The translations under genes were made by a program, and so were the position numbers. Shown here piece after piece: positions 5,985-7,421 of a stretch of DNA of 7,421 nucleotides; the first letter of the stretch is position 1, and each line of letters begins with the position of its first letter. Source of the stretch: Microsaccharimonas sp050730895 (lineage in GTDB: Bacteria > Patescibacteriota > Saccharimonadia > Saccharimonadales > Saccharimonadaceae); assembly GCA_050730895.1 (NCBI GenBank), contig JBOHNV010000029.1, positions 1 to 7,421 on the forward strand. Direction: 5' to 3'. The notes under the pieces were generated by a model. It was not told where the DNA came from and ran no database searches. It was given only the letters and a program-made list of their open reading frames with translations.

Positions 5985-6000
5985 TAACCAGACAATTGTG
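5985..6000 (-). repeat. Copy 2 of the 16-nt inverted repeat, upstream of uvrA
   Basis: On the minus strand this reads CACAATTGTCTGGTTA, identical to 3858-3873 in the ncRNA. It is followed at once by ATACCCACCCCCTG (5984-5971), resembling TATACCCCCACCCCAC in the ncRNA. Sequence upstream of the 16-mer is not shared. Confidence 0.6.
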
Positions 6001-6011
6001 ACCGATCGCGA

Positions 6012-6025
6012 CATATTTAAATATG
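6012..6025. promoter_or_regulatory. 14-bp perfect palindrome, possible operator
   Basis: CATATTTAAATATG is its own reverse complement. It lies between the divergent promoters of the membrane gene and uvrA, about 70 bases upstream of the uvrA -10. It does not resemble the known LexA boxes (CTGT-N8-ACAG or CGAAC-N4-GTTCG). A/T-only palindromes can arise by chance, so an operator role is tentative. Confidence 0.3.
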
Positions 6026-6071
6026 CTAACAACTGGATGTCGTACGTAAACGGGTAGCGCCTTTCCCCGCA

Positions 6072-6101
6072 CTGGAAAAAAGTGTGAAAAAAGAGTATAC
6101 T
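6072..6101 (+). promoter_or_regulatory. uvrA promoter, near-leaderless
   Basis: The -10 TATACT (6096-6101, 5 of 6 matches) ends 9 bases before the uvrA ATG, giving a leader of only a few bases and no Shine-Dalgarno sequence. The best -35 is CTGGAA (6072-6077, 18-base spacer), which is weak. Confidence 0.5.
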
Positions 6102-6110
6102 AGTGCAGAT

Positions 6111-7421
6111 ATGGCAGAGGTGATTCGTGTAACTGGTGCACGCGAGCACAACCTAAAGAATATTAGTGTTGAGATCCCGCGTGACAAGCTTGTTGTTATT
6201 ACAGGTCTAAGTGGTTCTGGAAAATCGAGCCTTGCTTTTGATACCATTTACGCCGAAGGGCAGCGCCGGTACGTAGAAAGCCTTTCGAGCTATGCTCGAC
6301 AATTCTTGGGGCTTATGGAAAAGCCAGACGTCGATCAGATCGAAGGCCTGAGTCCGGCAATTAGCATCGACCAAAAATCAACCAGTCGCAACCCGCGTTC
6401 GACAGTTGCTACCGTAACCGAAATCTACGACTACCTCCGTTTGCTGTATGCGCGCATTGGTGTGCCGCACTGTCCAATTTGTGGCAATACCGTGTCACGT
6501 CGTACTCCGCAAGATATTATTGACGAAGTTCTGAAGTTCCCTGAAGGTGCACGTCTTATGGTCTTGGCGCCAATTGCTAAAGATAAAAAAGGTGAGTTTG
6601 CGCACGTACCTGAGCAGTATCGTCGCCTAGGGTTTGCTCGCGCTCGCGTTGACGGCGTGGTGTATTCACTTGACGAATACCCAGAGCTCGATAAAAAATA
6701 TAAGCACAATATTGAGATTGTTGTTGACCGTATCGCTATTTCTGATGAAATGCGTTCACGTGTTGCACAATCTGTAGAGCAGGCACTCGATGTTGCGGGC
6801 GGTGTTGTTGAAATTCTTGATGTCGATGCCGAAACCACCCATGTATATAGCCAACGTTACGCCTGTGTAAACCACCCCGACGAAGAGATCCCAGAACTTG
6901 AGCCACGCCTCTTTAGCTTCAACGCACCACAAGGTGCCTGTCCAGTATGTACGGGGCTTGGAAGCCGCCTCGAGGTGGATCCGGAGCTTGTATTTAACCC
7001 AAACCTTACGATTGCCGAAGGTGCGATTCGCCCGTATAACCGCGTCAATAGCGACGCATGGTACATGAAGCGACTTTCGACCGTTGCCGAAGCACACGGC
7101 TTTAGCTTGCGTGTACCGGTAAAGGAAATGACCGAAGAGGCTATTCAAAAAGTTCTCTACGGAACGGGTGAGCAAAAATACCGTATTTCACTTGGTGACG
7201 GCCGAGCGTACGACTCTACCTACGAAGGAGTTATCCCTAACCTTGAGCGTCGATTCAAAGAAACCGACAGTGACTTTATGCGTAAAGACATTGAGCGATT
7301 TATGCGTGAACGTGAATGCCATGCGTGTAAGGGTGCGCGGTTGAAGCCAGTGGTACTAGCGGTGACGATTCACGATCTTAATATTATGGATATTTGTACG
7401 CTTGGTGTCGAAGATGCGCTT
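6111..7421 (+). CDS. uvrA: UvrABC excision nuclease subunit A, 3'-truncated by window
   Basis: UvrA is the dimeric ABC-type ATPase that recognises bulky DNA lesions and loads UvrB in nucleotide excision repair. The 437 visible residues are roughly the first half of a protein usually about 940 long, and the frame is open to the end of the window. The N-terminus is typical (IRVTGAREHNLKNISVEIPRD), with Walker A TGLSGSGKSSLAFDT at 31-45 and YAEGQRRYVESLSSYARQFLG at 47-67. The UvrB-binding region and insertion domain follow, including a CPICG pair (121-125) and LAPIAKDKKGE (152-162). A zinc-module region has Cys252, His255, Cys277 and Cys280 around PELEPRLFSFNAPQGACPVC; the second ligand is His rather than the common Cys. 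ECHACKGARLKP (402-413) is also characteristic. It has its own promoter, diverges from the small membrane gene and starts leaderless. The assignment is certain; the second ATPase half is outside the window. Confidence 0.97.
   Translation, partial: MAEVIRVTGAREHNLKNISVEIPRDKLVVITGLSGSGKSSLAFDTIYAEGQRRYVESLSSYARQFLGLMEKPDVDQIEGLSPAISIDQKSTSRNPRSTVATVTEIYDYLRLLYARIGVPHCPICGNTVSRRTPQDIIDEVLKFPEGARLMVLAPIAKDKKGEFAHVPEQYRRLGFARARVDGVVYSLDEYPELDKKYKHNIEIVVDRIAISDEMRSRVAQSVEQALDVAGGVVEILDVDAETTHVYSQRYACVNHPDEEIPELEPRLFSFNAPQGACPVCTGLGSRLEVDPELVFNPNLTIAEGAIRPYNRVNSDAWYMKRLSTVAEAHGFSLRVPVKEMTEEAIQKVLYGTGEQKYRISLGDGRAYDSTYEGVIPNLERRFKETDSDFMRKDIERFMRERECHACKGARLKPVVLAVTIHDLNIMDICTLGVEDAL

Noticed and set aside
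6431..7175. Minus-strand ORFs of 135-139 codons opposite uvrA
   Set aside because: They are mirror frames of a clearly coding uvrA sequence, with low-complexity Ser/Arg-rich or otherwise featureless translations.
1..7421. CRISPR arrays, tRNA genes, insertion sequences
   Set aside because: No regularly spaced repeats, no tRNA T-arm or anticodon arrangement, and no transposase or terminal inverted repeats with target duplications were seen on either strand.

Overview
The window looks like chromosomal DNA from a Patescibacteria (Candidate Phyla Radiation) bacterium, most likely a member of Candidatus Saccharibacteria (TM7). This is inferred from gene content and style: compact housekeeping genes, a small LysM-CHAP wall hydrolase, a full-length exonuclease I, and -10 boxes placed only 6-9 bases before several start codons, which implies leaderless mRNAs. 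All reading frames use the standard code, with no internal UGA.

Layout: (1) 2-796 is the 3' part of mltG, a membrane-bound peptidoglycan transglycosylase. (2) 797-1139 holds a good promoter that overlaps the mltG stop codon and a roughly 310-nt highly structured leader. (3) 1140-2246 encodes an exported LysM-LysM-CHAP wall hydrolase that ends in an intrinsic terminator. (4) 2332-3630 is obg, whose promoter is fused to that terminator. (5) 3631-4215 has no substantial protein gene. It has a perfect TTGACA-17-TATAAT promoter, about 485 nt of hairpin-rich sequence and a strong intrinsic terminator, so it is very probably a free-standing structured RNA. I could not match it to RNase P RNA, tmRNA, SRP RNA, 6S RNA or a known riboswitch. 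(6) 4216-5634 is sbcB. (7) 5648-5902 on the minus strand is a small three-helix membrane protein convergent with sbcB. (8) 5903-6110 is a divergent promoter region. (9) 6111-7421 is the 5' part of uvrA, which runs off the window.

Functionally, mltG and the LysM-CHAP gene both act on peptidoglycan, Obg is a ribosome- and stress-linked GTPase, and SbcB and UvrA are DNA repair enzymes. The genes appear to be separately transcribed rather than one operon, since obg, sbcB, uvrA, the small membrane gene and the RNA each have their own promoter.

The most interesting parts are the two structured non-coding regions. The RNA at about 3680-4163 contains a 16-nt stretch repeated exactly, in inverted orientation, upstream of uvrA. 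This is followed in both places by a similar C-rich block. The palindrome ACAATTGT occurs in all three long intergenic regions. The LysM-CHAP leader contains two mutually exclusive pairings, as expected of a switch, but no ligand class could be assigned.
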